The notes beneath the pieces were generated by a model, which was given only the letters and a program-made list of their open reading frames with translations, did no database searches and was not told the origin of the DNA. Of a DNA stretch of 64,000 nt, positions 24,563 through 34,221 are shown piece after piece. The position numbers and the translations under genes were made by a program. Source of the stretch: Spirochaetales bacterium. Its GTDB lineage: Bacteria; Spirochaetota; Spirochaetia; Treponematales; Treponemataceae. Every line of letters starts with the position of its first letter. The stretch's first letter is position 1. Location: positions 1-64,000 of the forward strand of contig JAQXNX010000020.1 of NCBI GenBank assembly GCA_029098225.1, read 5' to 3'.

Positions 24563-25027
24563 TTATGCCAAATCTCTTATCAAAGCTGAAAGAGTGGCTT
24601 CATCGGCTTGATTTTCCAAAGCTTTTCGGAAGTTTATATCGCGGAAAAGCCCAGCAAGAGATGAAAGAACTTTTAAATGAAACTGAGAATTAGAAGTTAA
24701 AAGAACAAACATTACATATACCAGACGTTCATCGGGTGCATTCATATCGATAGGTTCTTTTAAGTAAACAACACAGATTTTCTGGTCAGTATCATTCTTT
24801 ACAATAGGAGTTCTTGCATGAGGAAGAGCAATGCCGTTTCCTACTGCTGTACTAAGAACTTCTTCTCTTGCACATAAAGAATTATATATTAGTTCACTTG
24901 TTGTTCCATAGGGTAAATCTATCATTTTACTAAGTTTTTCATATATTTCTGCTGGAGTTTTTCCTTCTACATTTTTGTAGACTCCACCGTTATGAATTAA
25001 TTTAGCAATATCGCAATTTGTTTCCAT
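24563..25027 (-). CDS. PTS EIIA domain protein (fructose/nitrogen type, PtsN-like)
   Basis: This 154-residue protein is a single EIIA domain of the fructose-mannitol/PtsN type. The phosphorylated His is His70 in 'GNGIALPHAR'. 'LPYGTTSELIYNSLCAREEVLSTAVG' before it and 'MFVLLTS..QFHLKVLSSLAGLFRD' after it fit the family. No EIIB, EIIC, HPr or EI gene is nearby, which argues for a regulatory PtsN-like role rather than sugar transport. GGGGGA precedes the ATG. It starts 12 bp after the upstream stop and lies 25 bp before tkt, so it may be expressed with pentose-phosphate functions. Confidence 0.88.
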   Translation of the reverse strand: METNCDIAKLIHNGGVYKNVEGKTPAEIYEKLSKMIDLPYGTTSELIYNSLCAREEVLSTAVGNGIALPHARTPIVKNDTDQKICVVYLKEPIDMNAPDERLVYVMFVLLTSNSQFHLKVLSSLAGLFRDINFRKALENQADEATLSALIRDLA

Positions 25028-25039
25028 TTACATCCCCCT

Positions 25040-26521
25040 TTAGTCAGAAACAATTTCAAAGCCTTTGCGCTTATTATTTTCTAAAGCATAAGTTAATGAA
25101 CCTTCTATGTCGTCAAATGTTTCTTCCATTCCGTCTAAAGAAAGTTCTACATCATCAATTGGAAACTGATTCCTTGTAAAATTATTTTCCAATTCTTCCA
25201 GTAGCCTTACAAGATGCCCAAAAAGCTGGGTTAGAATAATAACTTCCTGCTGAGGTAAATTTTCTAATGAGATTGAATAATCTGAACAGGCTATTTCACT
25301 CATTAAAGAATTTACGCGTGTAAAAAGTGCAAGGCAACGATGACGAGTTTTAGCAATAGTAAAATTCGAAAAGTTATTATAACTTTTTTCTACTATATCA
25401 TGTCGTTTTTTTATATTCAATAATACAAATTTTTTCTCTGTTGAACTTAAACGAAGAATTTGAGGAAGCATGTCCTCCAGCAAATCTTCAAAAGATTTCA
25501 TTTTCTTACCGCTTTGCTTCTGGTAAATATAATCTTCTATGAAGGCGTCTATAATATATGGAGAAAAAGAAACTGTCATATCAAGGAAAATCAGATCATT
25601 AGAAAAGTTTTTATTCCATGGACCAAGGAACGGAACATCTTCTCCATTTTTCCAGATTCTGTTTTCTACACCGTAAGAAGAAAATCCAATCTTTGTTGTG
25701 TGAGCCAGAAACTCTTCTACCGAACCGCAATTCTTTTTGCACAACTCTTCCTGATTTTCCAAAAACAAAAGTGAAAGCTGTTCTTCTATAGAATCTACAG
25801 GACCGTGCTTTTGCATGCTTGCAAGAAAACTGTTTTCAAAATCTGAATACCATTGCTCGCGTTCAAGTTTTTCTTCCGAAAGTGTAAAGTTTTCTGAAGA
25901 ATCCGGCATATGAAGCATTTCTATAACACCGTTAGCCCAGTCTACTACTCTGCATAAAATTCTGTCGCCATATTTGAAATTTCTTTTTCCGCTAATACTT
26001 TTTAGTGGCCAGGAAGTTAATTTTATTTCTGAAGGAAGACTGTATTGCATGGAAGAAATTGAAAGAGAATCGTTAGATTTGTCTCCAAAAATATTTGGAA
26101 TAATATAACCTTCTCCGTACAATGCAAAAACATCCATGGCAAGATTCATGGAAAAAACTGTAGAGCTTGAAGGAATTTCTTTTCCCTGATTAATTACAAT
26201 TAATGAATCGCACGGAATTTCGGAATTTGCAAAAGGCATGCATCTATGTCCAATTAAAAAAGAGCCTTTATTTACTTCTTCCTTTGAAGGCTTAAAGCTG
26301 AACCATCTGCCAATAAAAACACCGGCCTTTGTAATGTACTCATCATTTACAAGCGAAAAAACATAATCGGATGAACGTAATAATTCTACGCATTCTGCTT
26401 TAGTAATTTTGATGCCGCTTTTTTTTAAGTAATGGAAAAACTCTTCAGAAGTGAATAATTCATCCTGTTCTTTTAAATAGCTTGAAATAATACTTGCAGA
26501 ACTGTAAGGATCAAATGGCAT
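25040..26521 (-). CDS. Uncharacterised protein, first gene of the EIIA-tkt operon
   Basis: I do not recognise a family for this 493-residue soluble protein. It has no signal peptide or membrane segment. The N-terminal 60 residues look like a small helical winged-helix-like unit ('FTSEEFFHYLKKSGIKITKAECVELLRSSDYVF'). The centre is mixed alpha/beta, and the C-terminal half is mainly helical ('LLNIKKRHDIVEKSYNNFSNF', 'LFGHLVRLLEELENNF'), ending in an acidic tail. The ATG at 26521 is chosen over a TTG at 26539 because TACAAT (26528-26533) ends 6 nt before it; no Shine-Dalgarno is present. Tight linkage to EIIA and tkt suggests a regulatory role in carbon metabolism, which is an inference. Confidence 0.7.
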   Translation of the reverse strand: MPFDPYSSASIISSYLKEQDELFTSEEFFHYLKKSGIKITKAECVELLRSSDYVFSLVNDEYITKAGVFIGRWFSFKPSKEEVNKGSFLIGHRCMPFANSEIPCDSLIVINQGKEIPSSSTVFSMNLAMDVFALYGEGYIIPNIFGDKSNDSLSISSMQYSLPSEIKLTSWPLKSISGKRNFKYGDRILCRVVDWANGVIEMLHMPDSSENFTLSEEKLEREQWYSDFENSFLASMQKHGPVDSIEEQLSLLFLENQEELCKKNCGSVEEFLAHTTKIGFSSYGVENRIWKNGEDVPFLGPWNKNFSNDLIFLDMTVSFSPYIIDAFIEDYIYQKQSGKKMKSFEDLLEDMLPQILRLSSTEKKFVLLNIKKRHDIVEKSYNNFSNFTIAKTRHRCLALFTRVNSLMSEIACSDYSISLENLPQQEVIILTQLFGHLVRLLEELENNFTRNQFPIDDVELSLDGMEETFDDIEGSLTYALENNKRKGFEIVSD

Positions 26522-26527
26522 ACATGT

Positions 26528-26533
26528 ATTGTA
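26528..26533 (-). promoter_or_regulatory. -10 box of the EIIA-tkt operon (leaderless type)
   Basis: TACAAT on the minus strand is followed by exactly 6 nt (ACATGT) and then the ATG of the operon's first gene. This is the same spacing as at several other genes in the window. Confidence 0.5.
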
Positions 26534-26597
26534 GTGCAAATTTGCGAATTAGGGAAGTTGAGCAATATTTGTGCAGCAATATTTGACTGAATAATTT

Positions 26598-26664
26598 TAG
26601 TTCCGCACATATCCCGCATAAATGCGGAACTAGCATATCCCGCACCCGCATAAATGCGGAACTA
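26598..26664. repeat. Short direct and inverted repeats downstream of the SUMF-like lipoprotein
   Basis: TAGTTCCGCA (26598-26607) pairs with TGCGGAACTA at 26623-26632 and again at 26655-26664. The block 'catatcccgca...taaatgcggaactag' is present twice, the second time with an extra 'cccgca'. Two alternative hairpins can form. It lies between the lipoprotein stop (26675) and the EIIA-operon promoter and may act as a weak terminator; no T-tract follows. Confidence 0.6.
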
Positions 26665-26674
26665 GTTGCAGAAA

Positions 26675-29600
26675 TTATTTAGCCGGAATATTTCGGACTA
26701 CACGTATTCCAGAAAAGTCTATGTCTGAGCCCTGACCTCTGCTGCGATAAATCGTTCCGTTGTCATCATAAGAGCCATATGGGCTTGCTTCGTAAGAGCC
26801 GCCCCGTAAATCTGGCGATGAAAAATCTATCTGCGTCTGAGTTTTGCAATCATGAACAATTTCTGCAGCGTTTCCGGACATATCATATAATCCAAGCTTA
26901 TTTGGAATTTTTGTTTTTATGTTATCCGGACGGCTTTTATCAAATACACCGACACTTTCATAATCATCGCTTCCACTATATTTCATTTTATAGTCAGGGT
27001 TTGCTTCCATAGCTGCATAAAGCCATTCTGCATCTGTAGGAAGTCTAAAGCCATCTGAGTCTAAATTTATAGTTTCTTTTTCTATATTGTAAAATGGTTC
27101 GTAACCGTACATAAGACTGAGTTCGTTACAAAAATTTATTGCATCAAAAAGACTTATATTTGTTACAGGAGCAAGAGGCGAATCGTTATAACGGCGTTCT
27201 TCAAGAGAATTAATATTCGGATTATAATGCATTACACGGATAAACATTTCGTTAGTAATTTCCGAATCTGCAATTTCATAATCAGAGAGCTCTCTTAAAT
27301 CATATTTTTCTATTTCTCCGTAATAATCCCGCATATAAAAATTATTTGCATCTATATGAATCATTTTAAGATTTTCATCAAAGAAATCTTTTTCAGCTTT
27401 TAGATTTTCCAGATGCTCTTTGTTATGTGCTTCAAGAAGCTTTTTCATTTCGTCAGGATTTTTGGTTCTTACAAGTCTTAATGAATTTTTATAATTACTT
27501 TCGACTGAATTTCTTACAGAAAGTTTTACATCATCTGCGGTTGAAGAATATATTTCTGAACCCTTTGAAATTCTTTTTGGGGCGTAGACCTGACCATAAG
27601 GCATTTTTGTACTGCTGTATGGTTTTGAATCGTATGAGCTTATTGTATAATCAGGCTTTTCGGTTGAAAAATCATAATAATCAAATAACTGATAATCATT
27701 GCACCATTCTGTACAAAAGCCTGCAAGGTTATAAATTCCAAGAGAATTTGGTTTTCCAGAATAAACAGTAATTGACTCATTTACAGGCCGGTAATAATAA
27801 TCATAATAATGCCAGTCTGTTTCTATTAACTCAAATTCAGAAGGGTTTCCATAAAACATTACAGAATCAATATTAACTCCGTATTTAATGGATTTATCGG
27901 TTGTTCCGGAACGTGCTGCGTGTTCCCATTCAGCTTCGGTCGGCATCCTGAAGCCGTTTGCTGTGTAATCTATAGAAACTGAATTTTTATTAAATGTATA
28001 TACTTTTTTGTAGTTATATAATTCACTCAGCGCATTGCACACTGCGGCTGCGTCGTACCAGTTAAATTCAACAGGATTATCTTCGAATACATAAGCTGAA
28101 TCATAATTCGAATTATTTTTTTCGTATTCTTTTCCCTGTAGAGCATAAAAAATTCTATTAGTAACAGGAATTTCAGACATTTCAAAAGAACCAATAGTTA
28201 CGTCAAGAAAATCTTTATTTTCTGTATCAAGCGATTGAAGTGCTTTTCCACCTTTTACATTTTTCATAAGGCTGTCCAGAGAAAAGCCGCATAACTCTTC
28301 AAAGTCTGCAAGTTTTTTGCCACGAGCCTGTTCGGAATATTTTGCAATTTCTTTATCTATTTTTTCAAGCTGCTTTTCGTCTTGCGGAAGATTTTTGCAG
28401 ATATAAAAATCATCAAAACTATAAGAGTAACTTGCGTCCCTGTATATATTAGTGTGATCATTGTTTTCGTTAAGCTCAAACGGGGACATATCTGCAGTTA
28501 AATTTAAGTTTGTAAAATAATCTATTTGCGAGCCTGAATCTTTATAAGACAGATAGGAAAGTTTTTTTATGCAATCCGCTTCTTCTACACCATCTATAGT
28601 TGTTACAAATCTAAAGCCATCTGCGTTTGTGTTAATCGTTATTTTAAATTTATCAAATTCCTTATTGTGCTCTCTGATATAAGAGTAATCTGGAATACGA
28701 TAATCCAAATTATTTTCTATAAGGAATTCTTCACTAACATCTTTGTATTCGCCATTTTCATCCGGGAATTTAAATATATAAACAGGCTCATAACCAAGCA
28801 TAGAACTTAATGTATTAAGGAAACGTAGAGAGTTGTAAAGTATTATACTAAAGCTGGAATTATTTGGCTCTGAATTATAAGCTTCAGGATACTTGTCCGA
28901 CAAAAGAAAAATATCATCTATAGAAAGCGGCTGGTTTGTAATATAAAGACCATTAAATTCTTTTTCTTCGTCATAGTATGTAGTATATGTAAAGGGTTCA
29001 ACTTTTACGAGTTTTGAATAAACTGATTCTTTAATTAAATCAAGCTGATTTTCTTTTGCAAGTATTGTTGCCTTTTGAACTTCTTTTTGAATTTCTTCTG
29101 AATTAATTGAACGGCAGACACGGAAGCCAAAAAAATAGTTTTCGTCTCTTACGTAAAAAGTCATCCTGTCATCTATAGTATCATTATCACTATATTCACC
29201 GCCTTTAAGAATTCCTATTATTGAATATGCTAAATTCTTTCTTTCCGGTCCGGTATAATTTACTGTGTCATATTCAGGATAATTAGCAAAATAATCCCAT
29301 ACAAGTTCACGCAGATTTCCAGTCATATCATAAAAACCAAGACTGTTCGGTAATTTAGATTTTACATCTTCCGGTCCCTGATAACGAACCGGATTTTCGT
29401 CTCTATAATCGTAACTGACTGCAACTTCCGAAAGATTATCTGATCCTGAATAAATGAATGTATCATGATTAATTCCCGAATGTGCGGCATACATCCATTC
29501 AGATTCTGTAGGAAGTCTGAAGCCGTCTGCGCTAAAATCGCAGACTAAATTATCCATAAAGCTATAGAAGACTTCATCGCTTTTTCCCCAGAAGTCCGGC

Positions 29601-30109
29601 CATAAGTCTGGATTTGTTTCTCCTTTTACAGAATAGCATGGGGTAAGATTTTCTTTTAAACTCAATTTGTTACAGAATTTATATGCGTCCGTAATTTTTG
29701 TAATTTGTACAGGTCTGTTTTTACTTACATGGAGCGAAGGATTTTCATCCATAATCTGTTCATATTGATTTTGAGTAATTTCCGAAGAACTCATCATAAA
29801 ATCACTTACATAAGTTTTGTGCGCTCTATATAAAGCATAATGATAGTCGTCGGTTATTTTATTTTCATCAGATTTATTGCAGCCGGCAATAAACCAGCCG
29901 CCTTTTACTTTTATCATATTAAAAAATTCCGGCGGCTCTTTTTGAATTTCTTCTGCCTTTTCTGCAGGAACTGAATCAGCCGGTAAATTTTCTTCTTCAT
30001 TAATGCGCTTATTTTTGCAGGAAGCGAGTGCACAAGTTAATAAAATTGTGGCGCAAAAAATAATTCCTAAACCCGATAATTTGTAATTTTTATTTTTTAA
30101 TTTTTTCAT
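26675..30109 (-). CDS. Giant lipoprotein with four degenerate FGE/SUMF1-like units (first of two)
   Basis: This 1144-residue protein has a lipoprotein signal with lipobox 'LASC' near residue 31. It then holds three clear formylglycine-generating-enzyme-like units with 'GFRLPTESEWMYAAHSG' (about 200), 'GFRMPTEAEWEHAARSG' (about 725) and 'GFRLPTDAEWLYAAM' (about 1030). Each has a preceding 'FCN.LS' helix and a following 'GLYDM(S/T)GN..E.V' block. A fourth, decayed unit lies at about 370-590 ('NADGFRFVTTIDG'). The catalytic cysteines of true FGE enzymes are missing, so a binding or structural role is likely. AGGAT precedes the ATG by about 7 nt. It lies 70 bp downstream of a similar gene on the same strand. 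Confidence 0.8.
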   Translation of the reverse strand: MKKLKNKNYKLSGLGIIFCATILLTCALASCKNKRINEEENLPADSVPAEKAEEIQKEPPEFFNMIKVKGGWFIAGCNKSDENKITDDYHYALYRAHKTYVSDFMMSSSEITQNQYEQIMDENPSLHVSKNRPVQITKITDAYKFCNKLSLKENLTPCYSVKGETNPDLWPDFWGKSDEVFYSFMDNLVCDFSADGFRLPTESEWMYAAHSGINHDTFIYSGSDNLSEVAVSYDYRDENPVRYQGPEDVKSKLPNSLGFYDMTGNLRELVWDYFANYPEYDTVNYTGPERKNLAYSIIGILKGGEYSDNDTIDDRMTFYVRDENYFFGFRVCRSINSEEIQKEVQKATILAKENQLDLIKESVYSKLVKVEPFTYTTYYDEEKEFNGLYITNQPLSIDDIFLLSDKYPEAYNSEPNNSSFSIILYNSLRFLNTLSSMLGYEPVYIFKFPDENGEYKDVSEEFLIENNLDYRIPDYSYIREHNKEFDKFKITINTNADGFRFVTTIDGVEEADCIKKLSYLSYKDSGSQIDYFTNLNLTADMSPFELNENNDHTNIYRDASYSYSFDDFYICKNLPQDEKQLEKIDKEIAKYSEQARGKKLADFEELCGFSLDSLMKNVKGGKALQSLDTENKDFLDVTIGSFEMSEIPVTNRIFYALQGKEYEKNNSNYDSAYVFEDNPVEFNWYDAAAVCNALSELYNYKKVYTFNKNSVSIDYTANGFRMPTEAEWEHAARSGTTDKSIKYGVNIDSVMFYGNPSEFELIETDWHYYDYYYRPVNESITVYSGKPNSLGIYNLAGFCTEWCNDYQLFDYYDFSTEKPDYTISSYDSKPYSSTKMPYGQVYAPKRISKGSEIYSSTADDVKLSVRNSVESNYKNSLRLVRTKNPDEMKKLLEAHNKEHLENLKAEKDFFDENLKMIHIDANNFYMRDYYGEIEKYDLRELSDYEIADSEITNEMFIRVMHYNPNINSLEERRYNDSPLAPVTNISLFDAINFCNELSLMYGYEPFYNIEKETINLDSDGFRLPTDAEWLYAAMEANPDYKMKYSGSDDYESVGVFDKSRPDNIKTKIPNKLGLYDMSGNAAEIVHDCKTQTQIDFSSPDLRGGSYEASPYGSYDDNGTIYRSRGQGSDIDFSGIRVVRNIPAK

Positions 30110-30179
30110 ATTTATATCCTGTTTATATATGAATTTCTGTCGCAGGATTTCTGCACAGTATAAAATATCACAATATAAA

Positions 30180-33176
30180 TTATTTATATCTTATAACCCT
30201 AAATGAATTTTCAGAATTAATATTTTTATATTCGCGTTTTCTCTGTGTCTCCAAATAAGAACTATAGTAATAATTTGACTTGTATTCTTCCTTATCTTTT
30301 CCACAATGCGCTCTTGAAACATGGGTTTCAATCATAACTCCTCTTCCGTCCTGTTCCTCTTCGTCAATCTCTTCATAGATTTCATAGAACTGTGCATTTA
30401 CTGGACCTTCGTCGTTACACCATTCCGGATATATTGAATTCATAAGGTACAGACCTGAAGCAGCTGGCGGTTCTGGTTTTAGCTCGTATAATCTGGTTAT
30501 AAGCTCAATTTTTTCATCAGGAGCTTTTCCAAGAGTACCTGCATATTCCCATTCAATCTCCGATGGCAGCTGATACCCGTTTGCAGTTTCATCATATTCT
30601 ATAATTGATTTAAAGTTTTCAATTTCGTATTTGTGATCAAATTCTATATAATATTTCTCGCTTATATCATAGAGCTCAGATTCAGAAAGAAATTCTTTTC
30701 CGTTTATTTTATAAGCCGGTGTAAGGTTTGCCAATAAACTTAATTTATTGCAGGCTAAAATAGCTTTTACAAAATTTGTTTTGTAAACGTAATCATCGCT
30801 GTATGAACTGAAATTTGAATCTACAGTTTTTTTGGCAAGCTCCCTTGAAAATTTTGTTGATTGAATATAGAACGGTTTTATACTTTTTGTTTTTGAAACA
30901 TCCTTTTCTGATATATCATCATAATAAGTCATTGTATAATTTCCGCCGTCTAACTCAACCATGTCTAAGATTTCATCAAGTTTTTGTGCAAGCTGTTTTT
31001 TCTCAGCTGCATTTTTTTCAAGAAGCTCAGTCATTTTTTTTGAGTCTAAAGTTCGGCATAAATGAAATTGTCCATTTGAACGGTAATCTATAGAGCCGTC
31101 ACCCCATGCATAAGAATATAATATCTGATCATTTTTTAAATTGTAATCTCCGTTAGGAAAAGAAGTTTCCCAGACAGGAATAACGGGAGAAACAAAAATA
31201 TTATTGCATAAACTTCGTGTGTTCCAGTCTTTCTCCTTTTTGGACACCAGTTCGGCAATAACCGGAAGTCTGTAACCGTTTTTTGTATAATCACATTTCC
31301 ATATATTATCTTTCAGATAGTAGCATTCATCTAATCCGCGTATTTTGCTGAGCTTATTACATATTTCTGCAATTTCTTCATATTTAAGACTTACCAGATT
31401 TTTATCGGAATCATATGGATAATTTCCGGTAAGAGTAGTGTACAGATAATTGCTGAAGTTTGTTTCTGAAAGTTCAAAGTCTGCAAGCTCAGCTTCGGGG
31501 AATTTTTTAAATTCTTTTAATCCGCCTTCGTATTTTTCCATTGTTACAAGTGAATCAAAAACTTCATTAATTTTTTCATTTATAACTTTTTCCTGTTTTA
31601 ACTGATATTCTTTAATTTGTTCCGGGTTTGCATTCTGGAATAAACGCAGACAGAAATTCGGCGATTTGGAATCTTTGTAATTATATACTTCATACTCGGT
31701 TACGGAATTTGAAATAGGCTTGCGGCCTCTTTCAGAAAAGCGGTAAATCAATTGTTTAAAGTAATATGCATCAAAATGGGTAAACGGATTATACATATCT
31801 GTTGTATAAAAATCATCAACGTCCGAATCGTAAACCCAGTTCCAGTGAGTCGGGTCAAAATCAATTTCCGCATTAGAATTATTTTGTGCTTCAAAAGAAA
31901 TAAATTCTGCTTTTGTAGGAATTTTGTAACCGTTTGCTTCAGGATTATAAGAATAAGGTTCTTCCTGCTTATAACATGGGGTAAGACCTGAAATTTCACT
32001 TAAACGGTTACAGAATTTAATGGCCTCTTCAAAAGTTATATTTGTTGAAGCAGAATGAATATCTGATAAATCTTCTTCACTGATATGGCTTCTATAAGAA
32101 CGTCTTGAGTAAGGACCAATTAAAAAATCCGGAGTTTCAATTCCGTCATAAATCTGCCCGTAAATTACAAAATTAAAAAGCTCTTTTGAAACTTCATTTT
32201 TGCAGGCGTTAATTTCCGGAACATAAATGTTGATTTTCTTTTTTGAGTCGTCAGGATTAAAGCCCACAGCCTCATACGAATATTCACTGCAATTTACAAA
32301 TTCAAGATTCTGCTTATAGTTTTCGAAATTTGTTTTATTCCACTGTTCAATATCTTTTTCTACATCCTTTTGTAAGAGAATATCAATTTTAGATTTATCT
32401 ACAGAAGCTGGACAGCAGATTCTGAAACCGGTTACATCTTCAGTATTTAAAAAATATTCTTTGTATTTTTCAAAGTCATCTGTATACAAATAAGGCTTAA
32501 GTTCTTCAGAAGTCTGAACGCTTTCTATTTTCAGAACCTTTGTTTTGGCTTCTATTTGCTTCTCTTCATAGGAATAAAAATATTCTTGAAAATCTTTCTG
32601 AGAAAAATAAACATATTCTCTAGCGTTCCCGCAGAAATCAAATAGTCCGAATTTATCCGGCATGAAATGTGCCGTTTTGTGAAGTCTTGTTCCGTGCCAG
32701 CCTTCTCCAGTTTTATGATATAAGTTTCCTTTTGACTTAATATATGTTAAGTTATAGTAAATTGTATAAGCTTCATCGCATCTAAGAAGACGGAATCCCT
32801 GAGCATTGGCAATTTCTTTTATGTTTGTTGTATTTAAAGCAATTCCATCAGAAATTTCTTCTATTTCATAAACTTCTTCAAGGCCGGAAAGCCTGCTTAA
32901 TTTATTGCAAAAACGGCAGGCGTCCTCATAAGAAATATTTGTTACAGGCAGCTGCTCATCAACAATTTTAGATGGATTTTCTTTCATTATTTCTGAATAT
33001 TTAGCCTGTGTAATTTCTGTGCGCGAAACAAATAGATGAATATCTTCAGAATCTTCGTCTGAAATATTAATTTCTACAAATTGAATGCCACTGTTATAAT
33101 TATTTTTTTTGCAGGAAAAAAAGATAATCAAAGAAGAGAACAAAATGATTAATAATAGAACTTTTTGTATTTTCAT
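30180..33176 (-). CDS. Giant lipoprotein with four degenerate FGE/SUMF1-like units (second of two)
   Basis: This 998-residue protein has a lipoprotein signal ('LLIILFSSLIIFFSC', Cys near residue 22). It carries four degenerate FGE-like units marked by 'QGFRLLRCDEAY', 'NGYKIPTKAEFIS', 'NGYRLPVIAELVS' and 'NGYQLPSEIEWEYAG'. Each is preceded by a 'FCN(K/R)LS..(S/R)GL..(V/C)Y' helix-loop. The first unit also has 'FGLFDFCGNAREYV'. It is less conserved than the downstream paralogue. No Shine-Dalgarno is present; TAAAAT (33183-33188) ends 6 nt before the ATG. The pair presumably forms an operon and is anchored in a membrane. The ligand is unknown. Confidence 0.75.
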   Translation of the reverse strand: MKIQKVLLLIILFSSLIIFFSCKKNNYNSGIQFVEINISDEDSEDIHLFVSRTEITQAKYSEIMKENPSKIVDEQLPVTNISYEDACRFCNKLSRLSGLEEVYEIEEISDGIALNTTNIKEIANAQGFRLLRCDEAYTIYYNLTYIKSKGNLYHKTGEGWHGTRLHKTAHFMPDKFGLFDFCGNAREYVYFSQKDFQEYFYSYEEKQIEAKTKVLKIESVQTSEELKPYLYTDDFEKYKEYFLNTEDVTGFRICCPASVDKSKIDILLQKDVEKDIEQWNKTNFENYKQNLEFVNCSEYSYEAVGFNPDDSKKKINIYVPEINACKNEVSKELFNFVIYGQIYDGIETPDFLIGPYSRRSYRSHISEEDLSDIHSASTNITFEEAIKFCNRLSEISGLTPCYKQEEPYSYNPEANGYKIPTKAEFISFEAQNNSNAEIDFDPTHWNWVYDSDVDDFYTTDMYNPFTHFDAYYFKQLIYRFSERGRKPISNSVTEYEVYNYKDSKSPNFCLRLFQNANPEQIKEYQLKQEKVINEKINEVFDSLVTMEKYEGGLKEFKKFPEAELADFELSETNFSNYLYTTLTGNYPYDSDKNLVSLKYEEIAEICNKLSKIRGLDECYYLKDNIWKCDYTKNGYRLPVIAELVSKKEKDWNTRSLCNNIFVSPVIPVWETSFPNGDYNLKNDQILYSYAWGDGSIDYRSNGQFHLCRTLDSKKMTELLEKNAAEKKQLAQKLDEILDMVELDGGNYTMTYYDDISEKDVSKTKSIKPFYIQSTKFSRELAKKTVDSNFSSYSDDYVYKTNFVKAILACNKLSLLANLTPAYKINGKEFLSESELYDISEKYYIEFDHKYEIENFKSIIEYDETANGYQLPSEIEWEYAGTLGKAPDEKIELITRLYELKPEPPAASGLYLMNSIYPEWCNDEGPVNAQFYEIYEEIDEEEQDGRGVMIETHVSRAHCGKDKEEYKSNYYYSSYLETQRKREYKNINSENSFRVIRYK

Positions 33177-33182
33177 ATCTGT

Positions 33183-33188
33183 ATTTTA
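33183..33188 (-). promoter_or_regulatory. -10 box of the FGE-like lipoprotein operon (leaderless type)
   Basis: TAAAAT on the minus strand ends 6 nt (ACAGAT) before the ATG at 33176. It faces away from the PhnP-like gene promoter 130 bp to the right. Confidence 0.45.
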
Positions 33189-33316
33189 CAGTTAATAGCT
33201 TTATAATTCAATTGGAAGGGAAGTTGGGGATGAACTTGCAGAAGGCCTTGCTGAATTGCTGAATTGCGTAGATGCATAAATAAAACCGATATATTCCAAA
33301 AAATCTTACTGCATAT

Positions 33317-33322
33317 TATAAT
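33317..33322 (+). promoter_or_regulatory. -10 box of the PhnP-like gene (leaderless type)
   Basis: A perfect TATAAT ends 6 nt (ACGATT) before the ATG at 33329, and no Shine-Dalgarno is seen. Confidence 0.55.
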
Positions 33323-33328
33323 ACGATT

Positions 33329-34195
33329 ATGAAATTTACTTTTCTTGGAACAGGAACAAGTCATGGAGTTCCTGTAATTGCCTGCGATTGCGAAGTTTGC
33401 CGTTCAAAAGATCCTCGAGATAAGCGTTTACGAACTTCAGGATTTTTACAGACAGATGATGAACATTACATACTTTTTGATGTTGGTCCGGAATTCAGAA
33501 TTCAGGCATTGGAAAATAATATTAAAAAATTAGACTCAATTCTTTTAACACATGCTCATGCCGACCATCTTCATGGAATAGATGATGTACGTGTATTCAG
33601 TACAAAAATGTTTAAGGCGCCTACAGACCCAAGATCTTTAAAACAGTACAATGCGCCGCCGCTACAGCTTTTTACAAACGCCAATACTGCTCAGGATTTG
33701 CGCGAAAGATTTGGTTACATATTTTCTAATGTTACAGAAGGCGGCGGCGTTGCAAAAATAAATTTAGTCGAAGTAAAAGAGCCCTTTTACATTGGTGAAA
33801 CAAAAATCACGCCAGTTCCTATGATGCATGGCCATCTTGAAACCTGCGGATTTATGGTAACTTCTAAAAAAAATAAATCACTTGCATATCTTACAGACTG
33901 CAATTTCATAAGCGATGAATCCTTTGAAATAATTAAGAAAAATTGCGGTACGCTTGAACATGTTGTAATTGATGGTCTTCGAATAAAAGAACATTCAACA
34001 CATTTTAATTTTTTGCAGGCCTTGGGCGCGGCAGAAAAGCTTCCGGCAAAACATGTCTGGATAGTTCATCTTACGCACAATGCAAGTCATGTTCAGGTAA
34101 TTGATTATATAAACAAAAATCTTAAAGAATTTCCGGGTCTAAAAGCTGCAGAATCTGTGCTCCCGGCTTATGATAAACAGGTTATTGAATTTTAA
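33329..34195 (+). CDS. Metallo-beta-lactamase-fold hydrolase (PhnP-like)
   Basis: This 288-residue protein starts 'MKFTFLGTGTSHGVPVIAC', the PhnP-type N-terminus, with a cysteine cluster (C19, C21, C24) that in PhnP binds a structural zinc. The metal-binding motif 'THAHADHLHGIDD' (about 74-86) follows, and later ligands are 'MMHGHLETCGF' and the C-terminal 'WIVHLTHNASH'. PhnP is a cyclic phosphodiesterase in phosphonate breakdown. No other phn genes are near, so the true substrate is open. It is cytoplasmic, monocistronic and convergent with rpmB. Confidence 0.88.
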   Translation: MKFTFLGTGTSHGVPVIACDCEVCRSKDPRDKRLRTSGFLQTDDEHYILFDVGPEFRIQALENNIKKLDSILLTHAHADHLHGIDDVRVFSTKMFKAPTDPRSLKQYNAPPLQLFTNANTAQDLRERFGYIFSNVTEGGGVAKINLVEVKEPFYIGETKITPVPMMHGHLETCGFMVTSKKNKSLAYLTDCNFISDESFEIIKKNCGTLEHVVIDGLRIKEHSTHFNFLQALGAAEKLPAKHVWIVHLTHNASHVQVIDYINKNLKEFPGLKAAESVLPAYDKQVIEF

Positions 34196-34221
34196 TATAA
34201 ACGGAATCAGCTGAGCAGTGC

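Noticed and set aside
26675-33176. Active formylglycine-generating (sulfatase-maturating) enzymes
   Set aside because: The FGE core motif is present, but the catalytic cysteines are missing in every unit, and no sulfatase gene is in the window.
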